7,820 nucleotides of DNA, from positions 1 to 7,820 of the forward strand of contig JAEWHB010000038.1 in assembly GCA_023388015.1 (NCBI GenBank), given 5' to 3'. Shown piece after piece: positions 1 to 7,072 of the stretch. A program made the translations under genes and the position numbers. Each line of letters begins with the position of its first letter. Within the stretch, counting starts at the first letter, position 1. The notes below the pieces were generated by a model that was not told where the DNA came from, searched no databases, and saw nothing but the letters and a program-made list of their open reading frames with translations. The stretch is from Bacteroidota bacterium. Lineage in GTDB: Bacteria > Bacteroidota > Bacteroidia > Flavobacteriales > Weeksellaceae.

Positions 1-36
1 ACAATTTTGCCACGATAATGTTATAAAAAAATAAGT

Positions 37-3000
37 ATGAGGACAAAATTTGCATTTTTAAGTGCACTTTTCCTGCTCTTTGTAGGGCAGGTAGTTTTTG
101 CTCAGGTTACTGGTACAGTACAGGATGATTATGGTCCTGTTGCGGATGCGGAAGTAACTGTGAGAGGAGGGAATGCATCAGCAATCACAGATGAAAACGG
201 ATCGTTTTCAATTGATGCTACGGTTGGAGAAGTATTAATTATTACTGATGCTATGGGGACTGCCCAGGATTTCAATGTTACTAAAAACAATATGGGAGTC
301 ATTAAGTTTGGTGGAGCTATTGAGCTTGATGTAATTACAGTAACTTCTGTGTTTGATCCATCTAATAAAATTCAGGCTGGGGTCTCTTCCATTAGTGGTG
401 AGAAGTTGGAGAACTTGAATCCGACAACATCTGTTGACGAGATGCTAGGAGGTAAGGTTTCAGGTTTATTCTCTGTTGCACAAAACGGTTCTCCGGGGTC
501 TGTTGCAAACGTGATTGTACGTGGTGCTCTTGGTTTGACTGGAGGGTATGCTACTCCGTTATATGTAGTTGATGGAACTTATATGAATGAAGATGACGTG
601 AATTCTATCAACCCAAATGACATTGAGTCTATTAGTGTCTTGAAAGAAGCTGCTCAAACTGCAGTTTATGGTGCTAGAGGTGCTAACGGTGTTGTTATTA
701 TTAAAACAAAGACAGCCAAAAAAGGTACTGTAAATATGCAGTATAATACTAGATTTGGTTTTGGTGAGAAAGTAGCTTATAATAATTTGACAATGATGAA
801 TGCTCGTCAATTATTGGAATATGAAAACAACTTGACACTAGTTACTAATCCTGACGGATCTTCGGCTGGTTTAGGTATTGCTAGGACGCCAGAGCAAATT
901 GCAGAATTGGCTGCTTTGGATCACAATTGGGATGATGCTATTTTTAAGAATTCCTACTTGACATCTCATTATTTCAGCGCACAGGTTGGAGGTGACAAAA
1001 GCTCGTCAAACTTCAGTATAGGTTACGATTCAGATAATGGGGTTGTTAACTACTACAAAGGATTTCAGCGTATTACTGCGTCATTGGGAAGTAGAAATGA
1101 ATTAAGTGATTGGTTAAGATCTGGATACAACATTAGTGGAGCTTACCAAGAAAAAGATGATCCAAGAGACAGAAGAAACTCTCAAAGTCCATTTGTTGGG
1201 GCATTGCAGTATAAGCCATATGTTCCTGTTTATCAAACTGATGAGGATGGGAGTGTTTTGCTAAACTCATTGGGAGATCCTGTTTATAACCATGCTGGTT
1301 TAGCTACATTGGCTTATAACGCATTGGATGAGATGAGATATACTGAAAGGACTCGTCAAAACTTGAGAGTTTTTGGATCCGCTTTCATGGAAGCAGATAT
1401 TTTCAAGAATGTTAGAGCTAGATCAGCCTTTGGAGCAACGTACGATAGTTATAAGATTGAAAACTTCCTTAAGCCGATTGCTTATTTGAACCAAGTTTTA
1501 AGTGTTAATCCAAATGGAACTAAAACTGATGTAAATAGTCATAGATTAGATTATAACTGGAGAAATGAGGTTACTTATGAAAATAATTTCGGTAACCACT
1601 ACCTTTCAGTTACTGCGGCATCTGAGTACTCAAAAGACAATTTCTACTCAATTCGTTTAAATAGTGAAAATTATCCAAACAATTTCCAAAATGTTCAATC
1701 TCTTGGTACTGTTATCCCTGCTAATAGTTGGACTGAAAGATGGGCAATCACTAGATTTGGTTATTTAGGATATTTATCATATAACTACGATAAAAAGTAT
1801 TATGTTGATGGATATTTCAGAAGAGATGGTTCTTCATTACCTGGATTTGATAACCAATATGGAAATTTCTGGGGAGTTTCATTAGGATGGGATATAGCAA
1901 AAGAAAGTTTTGTTAATCAAAGCTGGTTAAACAGCTTGATGTTGAGAGGATCATATGGTGAAGTAGGAGATGATTCTGTACTAGGATTATACTCAAATTA
2001 TACGCTTATGAGTCAAACCTCAAGTGCATATAATGAACAATTTATTTCTACCCCAAGTTCAGTTGTTAAAAATGATAATGTTACTTGGATGACTGTTCAG
2101 AAAATGAACTTAGGTTTGGAGTTTTCTTTGTTCAGTCACAGATTGAGAGGTAAATTTGACTACTTCCAAGACAATAGATTAGATTTCTTATTCTTCCAGC
2201 CTTTGAGTTCTGAAGGAGGGGGATACGGAAACTTTATCAATGCTGGTGAGTTTGTTAATACAGGGTACGAGGTTGAATTAAGTTATGACTTATTCCCAGT
2301 GAGAAGCCCATTCCAATTAGGGTTATATGCTAACTTTACAAATCTTGATTATGAAGTTACCAATCTTAATGGAGAAGAGGAATACTTAGTTGGAATCTTT
2401 ACAGGTGCAGTTTATATGTCACATACAGAAGGTATGAGTCCTTATTCTTACAAGATGGTTAGATCTGCAGGTGTTGACCCGACAAATGGTGATCAGTTAT
2501 TCTATACAGCTGATGGTGAGGTTACTAATGTGTTCAATTATGAAAATGATGCAGTAATTTTGGATAAATCTCCACTACCAACTATCTATGGTGGATTTGG
2601 TTTGAATGCATCTTACAAAGGGTTTGATTTGAATGCCGAATTTACCTATGTAATGGGTAACTACATATTTAACCTGACACATAGTTGGTTAACAGATCCT
2701 TCTGGAAATGATAACAGAATTGTTGAAGCAGCTAACTACTGGCAAAATCCAGGTGATACAGATGTTTTGCCAAGACCAACTACAAATGGTTACCAATTAA
2801 CTGATGATCTATTACACAAAGGTGATTATTTGAGATTCAGAAGTTTATCTTTAGGGTATACATTTAACAAGAAATTGTTTGAGAATTTGCCAATTAGTGG
2901 AATTAGACTTTATACGCAAATCCAAAACTTGGCAATCTGGAGTAGCTTTAAAGGTAATCCAATTACCGGTGACGGTTCAACAGAGGATTATGCAGTTGGA

Positions 3001-3087
3001 TCTTCTAACTATATGTCTGGTTCTTACTCTGCGTTCTCTTATCCACAGGTTCGCACTTATAACTTCGGTATAAACGTTAATTTCTAA
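37..3087 (+). CDS. SusC/RagA-family TonB-dependent outer-membrane transporter
   Basis: This 1016-residue protein imports a ligand, captured with its SusD partner, across the outer membrane using TonB/ExbBD energy. A signal peptide (1-22) has a basic start, a hydrophobic core and probable cleavage at VFA|Q. Residues 23 to about 93 form a carboxypeptidase-regulatory-like domain (GTVQDDYGPVADAEVTV, then TDENGSFSI), the N-terminal extension typical of SusC. A likely TonB box (DVITVT) lies at 98-103. The plug domain spans about 106-228, with PLYVVDG at 174-180 and NPNDIESISVLKEA, then YGARGANGV, at 192-219. The rest is the beta-barrel, including AGVDPTNGD and KSPLPTIYGG near 811-855, and it ends in the aromatic strand YNFGINVNF. 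Length is normal for the family. The ATG at 37 fits the signal peptide, while the ATG at 18 meets a stop after one codon. The susD-like gene follows after 10 bases. Family assignment is firm; the substrate is unknown. Only 36 bases upstream are visible, so its promoter cannot be judged. Confidence 0.97.
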   Translation: MRTKFAFLSALFLLFVGQVVFAQVTGTVQDDYGPVADAEVTVRGGNASAITDENGSFSIDATVGEVLIITDAMGTAQDFNVTKNNMGVIKFGGAIELDVITVTSVFDPSNKIQAGVSSISGEKLENLNPTTSVDEMLGGKVSGLFSVAQNGSPGSVANVIVRGALGLTGGYATPLYVVDGTYMNEDDVNSINPNDIESISVLKEAAQTAVYGARGANGVVIIKTKTAKKGTVNMQYNTRFGFGEKVAYNNLTMMNARQLLEYENNLTLVTNPDGSSAGLGIARTPEQIAELAALDHNWDDAIFKNSYLTSHYFSAQVGGDKSSSNFSIGYDSDNGVVNYYKGFQRITASLGSRNELSDWLRSGYNISGAYQEKDDPRDRRNSQSPFVGALQYKPYVPVYQTDEDGSVLLNSLGDPVYNHAGLATLAYNALDEMRYTERTRQNLRVFGSAFMEADIFKNVRARSAFGATYDSYKIENFLKPIAYLNQVLSVNPNGTKTDVNSHRLDYNWRNEVTYENNFGNHYLSVTAASEYSKDNFYSIRLNSENYPNNFQNVQSLGTVIPANSWTERWAITRFGYLGYLSYNYDKKYYVDGYFRRDGSSLPGFDNQYGNFWGVSLGWDIAKESFVNQSWLNSLMLRGSYGEVGDDSVLGLYSNYTLMSQTSSAYNEQFISTPSSVVKNDNVTWMTVQKMNLGLEFSLFSHRLRGKFDYFQDNRLDFLFFQPLSSEGGGYGNFINAGEFVNTGYEVELSYDLFPVRSPFQLGLYANFTNLDYEVTNLNGEEEYLVGIFTGAVYMSHTEGMSPYSYKMVRSAGVDPTNGDQLFYTADGEVTNVFNYENDAVILDKSPLPTIYGGFGLNASYKGFDLNAEFTYVMGNYIFNLTHSWLTDPSGNDNRIVEAANYWQNPGDTDVLPRPTTNGYQLTDDLLHKGDYLRFRSLSLGYTFNKKLFENLPISGIRLYTQIQNLAIWSSFKGNPITGDGSTEDYAVGSSNYMSGSYSAFSYPQVRTYNFGINVNF

Positions 3088-3097
3088 AAAAAAAGAA
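3086..3097 (+). promoter_or_regulatory. A-rich translation-initiation leader between the SusC and SusD genes
   Basis: The ten bases between the susC-like stop and the susD-like ATG are all purine (AAAAAAAGAA). With the last two bases of the stop codon they form a nine-A run. There is no canonical Shine-Dalgarno core such as GGAGG. Bacteroidota ribosomes are known to rely little on Shine-Dalgarno pairing and to favour A-rich, unstructured leaders, so this is probably the initiation region. The short gap also makes co-transcription and translational coupling likely. The role is inferred from position and composition. Confidence 0.4.
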
Positions 3098-4564
3098 ATG
3101 AAAAATATTTTTAATTATTTAATGTCTGTAATGTTCGCGCTGTTTGTTGTCAGCTCATGTTCAGATGATGATTTACTTCAAACTCCTCCTGGGGACGCGA
3201 ATGTAGATAATTATTTTAATAATAATGACGAATTTACAGCGGCAATACTAGGCGCCTACAATGGACTGAAAGGAAATGGTATGTATAGCGGAAATGGAAA
3301 TGCCGAAAGTATTATTATTTTAGGTGATTTGCTTTCAGATAACTTAATCACTTCTCAAGAAGGTAGAGGATCTAACAGAGACACTCATAACTTTCTTTAT
3401 GATGGAGGTAGTGTTCCGAATTACGTTTATGGGACTTTGTATACTGTAATTTCAAGAACAAATTTAATTCTTGGGAATACACACAAAATTGAGGATGAAA
3501 GCTTTAAAGCTTTAATTGAAGGAGAGGCTTTGGCTCTACGTGGTATTGCTCATTTTGAATTAGCTAAGCATTTTATTAAGGCCCCTACCCAATCTGCAGA
3601 TGCAAACTCTTCTGTGGGTATTGCTTATGTTACAGAATTTGATCCATATGCCCAACCTTCAAGATTGGCAACGGTTCAAGAAACCTATCAAAGAATTATG
3701 GAAGATTTGGAGAATTCTCTTGATGGTCTTCCTAGCTCTGTACAAACAGATAGATTGAGTAAACCTGCTGTTCAAGCTATGATAGGTAGAGTTGCTCTTT
3801 ACATGGGAGATTATCCAAAAGTTATCACAAATCTTAATCCTGTAGTGAGTTCTGTTGCACCAACTCCAAAAGATGAACTTCAAAGATATTGGAGATATCA
3901 AACTAGCTTAGGTATTTTATTTGAGATTCCTATGTCATCAAGTGGAGATCCACAGATTTCTAACAATTATAGCCAAGGAACTAATAATAGTTCAATTGTG
4001 ATTGAATATAGTGCTGATAAGGAATTGCGTGATTTGTACAATGATGCTACTGAACCAGAACGTATTTCCTCATTTTTTAAAGTACTTAAAAATCAGAATG
4101 TTTGTTGGAAATATGCTCAGGCTGCAAGTGGTTTAAGTGCTTTTGGGAGATATTTAAGAGTAGAAGAAGCTATCTTAAATTTAGCAGAAGCTCAGTACCT
4201 TAATGATGATGAAAGTGGAGCGTTAGCTACATTAAATATTCTTAGAAACGCACGCTATTCAAGCTATGCTGGTGGTGAATCTGGGACAGCTTTGTTTGAC
4301 GCGATCATGTTGGAAAGACGTAAGGAATTAGCATTTGAAGGTGACAGATTCTTTACTCTAAAGAGACTTCAAAACGTTCCTGGAATTCCAGATAGCTATA
4401 AACAAGGTGTTATAAGATCAGGTAATGGACATTTGCAAGATGGTTCTGGGGTTCCTCCAGCTGTTTTGACTTTGCAGCCATCTAGCCACAAATGGCAGAT
4501 GCCGATTCCTGTAGGTGACTTGATTTTGAATCCAAATATGACTCAAACTCCTGGATATAATTAA
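3098..4564 (+). CDS. SusD/RagB-family outer-membrane substrate-binding lipoprotein
   Basis: This 488-residue surface lipoprotein is expected to sit as a lid on the SusC-like barrel encoded just upstream and to present ligand to it. A lipoprotein signal peptide ends in the lipobox VSSC, with the acylated cysteine at residue 21. The next residues, SDDDL, match the acidic export signal that sends Bacteroidota lipoproteins to the cell surface. The N-terminal part (about 38-250) is the helical, TPR-like SusD core, with a TPR-like helix pair near 219-243. The C-terminal RagB/SusD signatures are clear: YLRVEEAILNLAEA at 352-365, LERRKELAFEGDRFF at 405-419, and IPVGDLILNPNMTQTPGY near the end. Length is typical. 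Arginine codons are strongly biased: I count 16 AGA, 4 CGT and 1 CGC, with no CGA, CGG or AGG. The family is certain. The ligand (glycan, peptide or other) is not deducible, since no degrading enzyme is encoded nearby. Confidence 0.97.
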   Translation: MKNIFNYLMSVMFALFVVSSCSDDDLLQTPPGDANVDNYFNNNDEFTAAILGAYNGLKGNGMYSGNGNAESIIILGDLLSDNLITSQEGRGSNRDTHNFLYDGGSVPNYVYGTLYTVISRTNLILGNTHKIEDESFKALIEGEALALRGIAHFELAKHFIKAPTQSADANSSVGIAYVTEFDPYAQPSRLATVQETYQRIMEDLENSLDGLPSSVQTDRLSKPAVQAMIGRVALYMGDYPKVITNLNPVVSSVAPTPKDELQRYWRYQTSLGILFEIPMSSSGDPQISNNYSQGTNNSSIVIEYSADKELRDLYNDATEPERISSFFKVLKNQNVCWKYAQAASGLSAFGRYLRVEEAILNLAEAQYLNDDESGALATLNILRNARYSSYAGGESGTALFDAIMLERRKELAFEGDRFFTLKRLQNVPGIPDSYKQGVIRSGNGHLQDGSGVPPAVLTLQPSSHKWQMPIPVGDLILNPNMTQTPGYN

Positions 4565-4585
4565 TATCCTCTTGGATTATAATTT

Positions 4586-4613
4586 AAACCCACTCAAACG
4601 AGTGGGTTTTTTT
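4586..4613 (+). terminator. Rho-independent terminator of the SusC/SusD unit
   Basis: A perfect 10-bp stem (AAACCCACTC at 4586-4595 with GAGTGGGTTT at 4600-4609) encloses a four-base AAAC loop and runs into seven consecutive T residues at 4607-4613. It begins 22 bases after the susD-like stop. This is a textbook intrinsic terminator for plus-strand transcription. The T-tract is on the plus-strand side only, so it should not act well on minus-strand transcripts. It separates the SusC/SusD unit from the porin gene. Confidence 0.92.
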
Positions 4614-4631
4614 ATTAGAAAAAATTTCGAT

Positions 4632-4639
4632 TAACTTTG
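4632..4639 (+). promoter_or_regulatory. Putative Bacteroidota -7 promoter element for the porin gene
   Basis: TAACTTTG matches the Bacteroidota primary-sigma -7 consensus TAnnTTTG exactly. It lies 19 bases before the porin ATG and just after the terminator of the preceding unit, where a new promoter would be needed. It predicts a transcription start near 4645 and a very short leader. No clear TTTG or TTG -33 element is visible at the usual distance upstream, where the sequence is the T-tract and A-rich DNA, so the call rests on the -7 match and position. Confidence 0.5.
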
Positions 4640-4658
4640 TCGCGTTGATTTTATTTTC

Positions 4659-6626
4659 ATGAGATACCTGTTAGGCGTTTTGCTTCTGTTCTTCTTTCTT
4701 CAGAAAACACAGGCCCAGATTGATCCAAATAATCCTGAAGCTATTCAGGATTCCTTACAAGAATTTGGTAAACGAGAAGTAGCAAATGACAGTCTTAAAG
4801 TGCATACGCCGGTAATTTCTGATTATAAATATTGGCGGCAGGGTGATATTTCACCAACTATTGTAGATACAGTTCTTACCATCGAGAGTTTTTATCGTCA
4901 GAATTTTACACATAAAGATGTTTTTGCTAAGATGTATTTCCCCAATTTCGGAGAGACCTTCAATCCATTGGAATATGAGGAAAGCCGAAACCGCATTCAT
5001 CTTTTACCTACAGGGAAATCTTTCAATTATTTATTTCCCGAAGACATAAGGTACTATGATGTAAAAACGCCTACAACAGAATTTCTTTTTGAAAATGGAT
5101 TGAGAGAAGGACAATATCTTTCGACAACATTTACTCACAATTTAACACCGCAATTGAATTATTCGGTTCGTTACCGTGGCCTGCGTTCCATGGGAAGGTA
5201 TCAAAATAACCTGGCGGCCAACAACGCTTTTATAGCTACCATCAGTTATAAATCAAAAAAAGAAAGATTTAAATTATGGACGCATTTTGCTTCTCAGAAT
5301 CTGGACAATGAAGAAAACGCCGGAATTCAAAGGCTCGAAGAATTTGTGCTGGATGATAGCCTTCGTACCACCAACCGTCAGAACATTGCGGTCAATCTGG
5401 AGTCGGCAGATTCACAATTTGATTCTCGCCGGTTTCATCTCGGGGCAAGTTATGGATTGTTTGGAAAAGCAAAATCAGATTCAACGAATTTAGGGGCTCC
5501 TATTCTGATCAAAAATATTTTCACTTATGAAAAACAAAAATATTTTTTTGAAGAAACCGCTGTCGAAGACTATTATGAAAGTCCGGTTTTTTCTGGATTG
5601 GAACGACGAAATCGCAAAAACTTTGAAACCCTTCAGAATACTTCAACAGTTGAATTTAAGTGGGGCGAACGACTTTTGCTCGAAGCTGGTGTACGCGTAG
5701 AAAACCTAAAACTTTATTCCTCACATCCGCTTTCCTCTGGATTAATCAACGTTCCACGCGAAATCAAAGATAATTTGCTGGGTGGAGTAGCGAAACTCTA
5801 TTTTGACTGGAATGAGCGAATTAAATTGATTGCCGATGCAGAATTCAAATCGGGAGAATTTTTTAAAAGTCAGTATTACCTCAGGGGAGAATTGGATATT
5901 CAGCCGATTGCGGGCTATCACATCATTGGGGGAATTTTGGCAGAATCAGCCTTTCCTTCTCTAAATCTTTATTACAATCAGAGTTTTTACAAGGATTTTA
6001 ATTATTACAATTATAGTTTTGACAATGTTAATACCCAAAAATTATTTGGGAAATTAAATCTGGAAAAACTAAATACCGACGTGGAAGCAAGTCTTTACAA
6101 TGTTGAAAATTATGTTTATGTAGGAACAGATTTTCGCCCTCGTCAATTAGACGGAAATATTTCACTATTTCAAATCAAAGCCAATAACTTAATTAGTTAT
6201 CGAAAATTTCACCTGAGAACGACAGCTCAATACCAGAAAGTAACGCAAAACGCTGATTTTTTACCATTGCCTGATGTGATAGCACGTGCATCTATTTATT
6301 GGCAAAGCAAAATGTTCAATGACAAAGCTGAAGTTCAGATTGGATTAAACGTCAACTATTTCACAGAATTTGAATCCCGCGAATTCTTTCCGGTCATCAA
6401 TGAATTTATGCTGCAAAGAACGCATCCCGACTATGGAATCCATAAAATCGGTGGAAATCCCATGCTGGACTTTTTCATAAACATCAAAGTCGACCGAATG
6501 AGAATTTACCTCAGAGCCGATCATTTCAATACATTTTGGGGAGAAAATAATTATTACAGTGCGCCTTATACACCATTTCGTGATTTCAAAATCCAATTTG
6601 GGGTGAAATGGTATTTGTTTACTTAA
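4659..6626 (+). CDS. Putative outer-membrane beta-barrel porin (Porin_10-like)
   Basis: This 655-residue protein resembles the 'putative porin' family of Bacteroidota (Porin_10). Members are presumed outer-membrane diffusion channels, but the exact role is poorly known. A signal peptide (1-19) is followed by probable cleavage at TQA|Q. Near 131-144 is YYDVKTPTTEFLFE, like the conserved Y-D-V-x-T-P segment I associate with this family. The rest alternates short aromatic, amphipathic beta-strands with charged turns (for example LNYSVRYRGL near 166-175), and the last strand is IQFGVKWYLF followed by a terminal T. There is no plug, carboxypeptidase-regulatory domain or TonB box, so it is not a TonB-dependent receptor. 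The gene stands alone: a terminator and its own probable promoter lie upstream, and the downstream neighbour converges on it. The leader has no Shine-Dalgarno motif. Beta-barrel nature is well supported; the family name is from memory of conserved features, and the solute is unknown. Confidence 0.82.
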   Translation: MRYLLGVLLLFFFLQKTQAQIDPNNPEAIQDSLQEFGKREVANDSLKVHTPVISDYKYWRQGDISPTIVDTVLTIESFYRQNFTHKDVFAKMYFPNFGETFNPLEYEESRNRIHLLPTGKSFNYLFPEDIRYYDVKTPTTEFLFENGLREGQYLSTTFTHNLTPQLNYSVRYRGLRSMGRYQNNLAANNAFIATISYKSKKERFKLWTHFASQNLDNEENAGIQRLEEFVLDDSLRTTNRQNIAVNLESADSQFDSRRFHLGASYGLFGKAKSDSTNLGAPILIKNIFTYEKQKYFFEETAVEDYYESPVFSGLERRNRKNFETLQNTSTVEFKWGERLLLEAGVRVENLKLYSSHPLSSGLINVPREIKDNLLGGVAKLYFDWNERIKLIADAEFKSGEFFKSQYYLRGELDIQPIAGYHIIGGILAESAFPSLNLYYNQSFYKDFNYYNYSFDNVNTQKLFGKLNLEKLNTDVEASLYNVENYVYVGTDFRPRQLDGNISLFQIKANNLISYRKFHLRTTAQYQKVTQNADFLPLPDVIARASIYWQSKMFNDKAEVQIGLNVNYFTEFESREFFPVINEFMLQRTHPDYGIHKIGGNPMLDFFINIKVDRMRIYLRADHFNTFWGENNYYSAPYTPFRDFKIQFGVKWYLFT

Positions 6627-7009
6627 TCGTATAACTCATCCAACCAATCCTCTTCAATTCTTACAATTCGCTCGGTTTCAGGATTGATCATAATCCATTG
6701 CGTTCGGGAATCCACCACCAATTCTCCCTCTTTGTAAAATTCAACTTTTCGGGGTTGTCGGATGCCCTCCGGATTTTCAGGATAAGTACGCAGTAAAAGT
6801 TTCTCACCCAGATAAACCTGTTTTTTGTATTGAATGTGATGATCGACCAAAAACCAGACATTCTGAGCGTATTTACTATTGTGTTTCAATAAATCCCAAT
6901 GTTCGCCGGCCATCATTTCCACCCAATGCACAAACTGAACATTGTTCACGTGATTGTTACTATCAATAAATTCGGAAGACATAAAGATTTCTTTTTCGTG
7001 GATCAGCAT
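6623..7009 (-). CDS. Hotdog-fold acyl thioesterase (4HBT / acyl-ACP thioesterase-like)
   Basis: This 128-residue cytoplasmic protein has the size and motifs of a single hotdog-domain thioesterase, which hydrolyses acyl-CoA or acyl-ACP thioesters. The key motif is D16-S-N18-N-H20-V-N-N near the N terminus, followed by the long helix QFVHWVEMMAGEHWDLL. D16 occupies the position of the catalytic Asp of 4-hydroxybenzoyl-CoA thioesterases, and D-x-N-x-H-V-N-N also resembles the active-site loop of plant FatA/FatB acyl-ACP thioesterases. The middle strand IQYKKQVYLGEKLLLRTYP and the late strand VDSRTQWIMINPETERIV complete the expected hotdog pattern. There is no signal peptide. The ATG at 7009 gives full coverage of the first strand; Met10 is a less likely alternative that would trim it. 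The gene follows dusB after 57 bases on the same strand and is probably co-transcribed. Its stop overlaps that of the convergent porin gene. The fold is well supported; the substrate is not known. Confidence 0.87.
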   Translation of the reverse strand: MLIHEKEIFMSSEFIDSNNHVNNVQFVHWVEMMAGEHWDLLKHNSKYAQNVWFLVDHHIQYKKQVYLGEKLLLRTYPENPEGIRQPRKVEFYKEGELVVDSRTQWIMINPETERIVRIEEDWLDELYD

Positions 7010-7024
7010 AAGCTTATTTTCTAA

Positions 7025-7072
7025 TCCTAACAGAGTTTCACTTGTCCGCCATAGGGGAAAACCCTGTTAGGG
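7025..7072 (-). repeat. Long inverted repeat (RNA hairpin) between dusB and the thioesterase gene
   Basis: Arms at 7026-7038 (CCTAACAGAGTTT) and 7059-7071 (AAACCCTGTTAGG) are inverted copies differing at one base. Read as minus-strand RNA the odd pair becomes G-U, giving a continuous 13-bp stem, or 14 with one more terminal wobble, around a loop of about 20 bases. On the plus strand the same position is an A-C mismatch, so the structure suits the transcript of dusB and the thioesterase gene. The upstream arm contains the dusB stop codon (7067-7069). The other arm ends 16 bases before the thioesterase ATG. No T-tract follows it in the minus direction, so a classical terminator is unlikely. A shorter hairpin, AACCCT/AGGGTT around a GTT loop (7060-7074), competes with it. 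It may affect message stability, processing or translation, or be a copy of a dispersed palindromic repeat; the role is inferred. Confidence 0.55.

Noticed and set aside
1..36. Possible promoter for the SusC-like gene in the first 36 bases
   Set aside because: No TAnnTTTG or TTTG pair at plausible spacing; the region is A-rich and probably leader, with the promoter lying beyond the window.
559..810. Reverse-strand open frame of about 83 codons inside the SusC-like gene, with similar ones at 3659-3901 and 6345-6596
   Set aside because: These lie wholly antisense to well-supported genes, have no recognisable domain and no room for their own signals; they are by-products of the real coding frames.
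3086..3094. Run of nine A residues as a programmed slippage site fusing SusC to SusD
   Set aside because: It starts inside the susC stop codon, after its first base, so slippage there could not bypass the stop, and SusD needs its own lipoprotein signal peptide.
4553..4569. Small inverted repeat GGATAT-AATTA-ATATCC spanning the susD stop codon
   Set aside because: Only 6 bp, AT-rich and partly coding; the strong terminator immediately downstream explains transcript ending, so no separate role is supported.
7038..7052. Four-codon mini reading frame (M-A-D-K-stop) on the minus strand inside the hairpin loop before the thioesterase gene
   Set aside because: Too short to distinguish from chance, with no initiation signal; a regulatory upstream frame cannot be claimed from one sequence.
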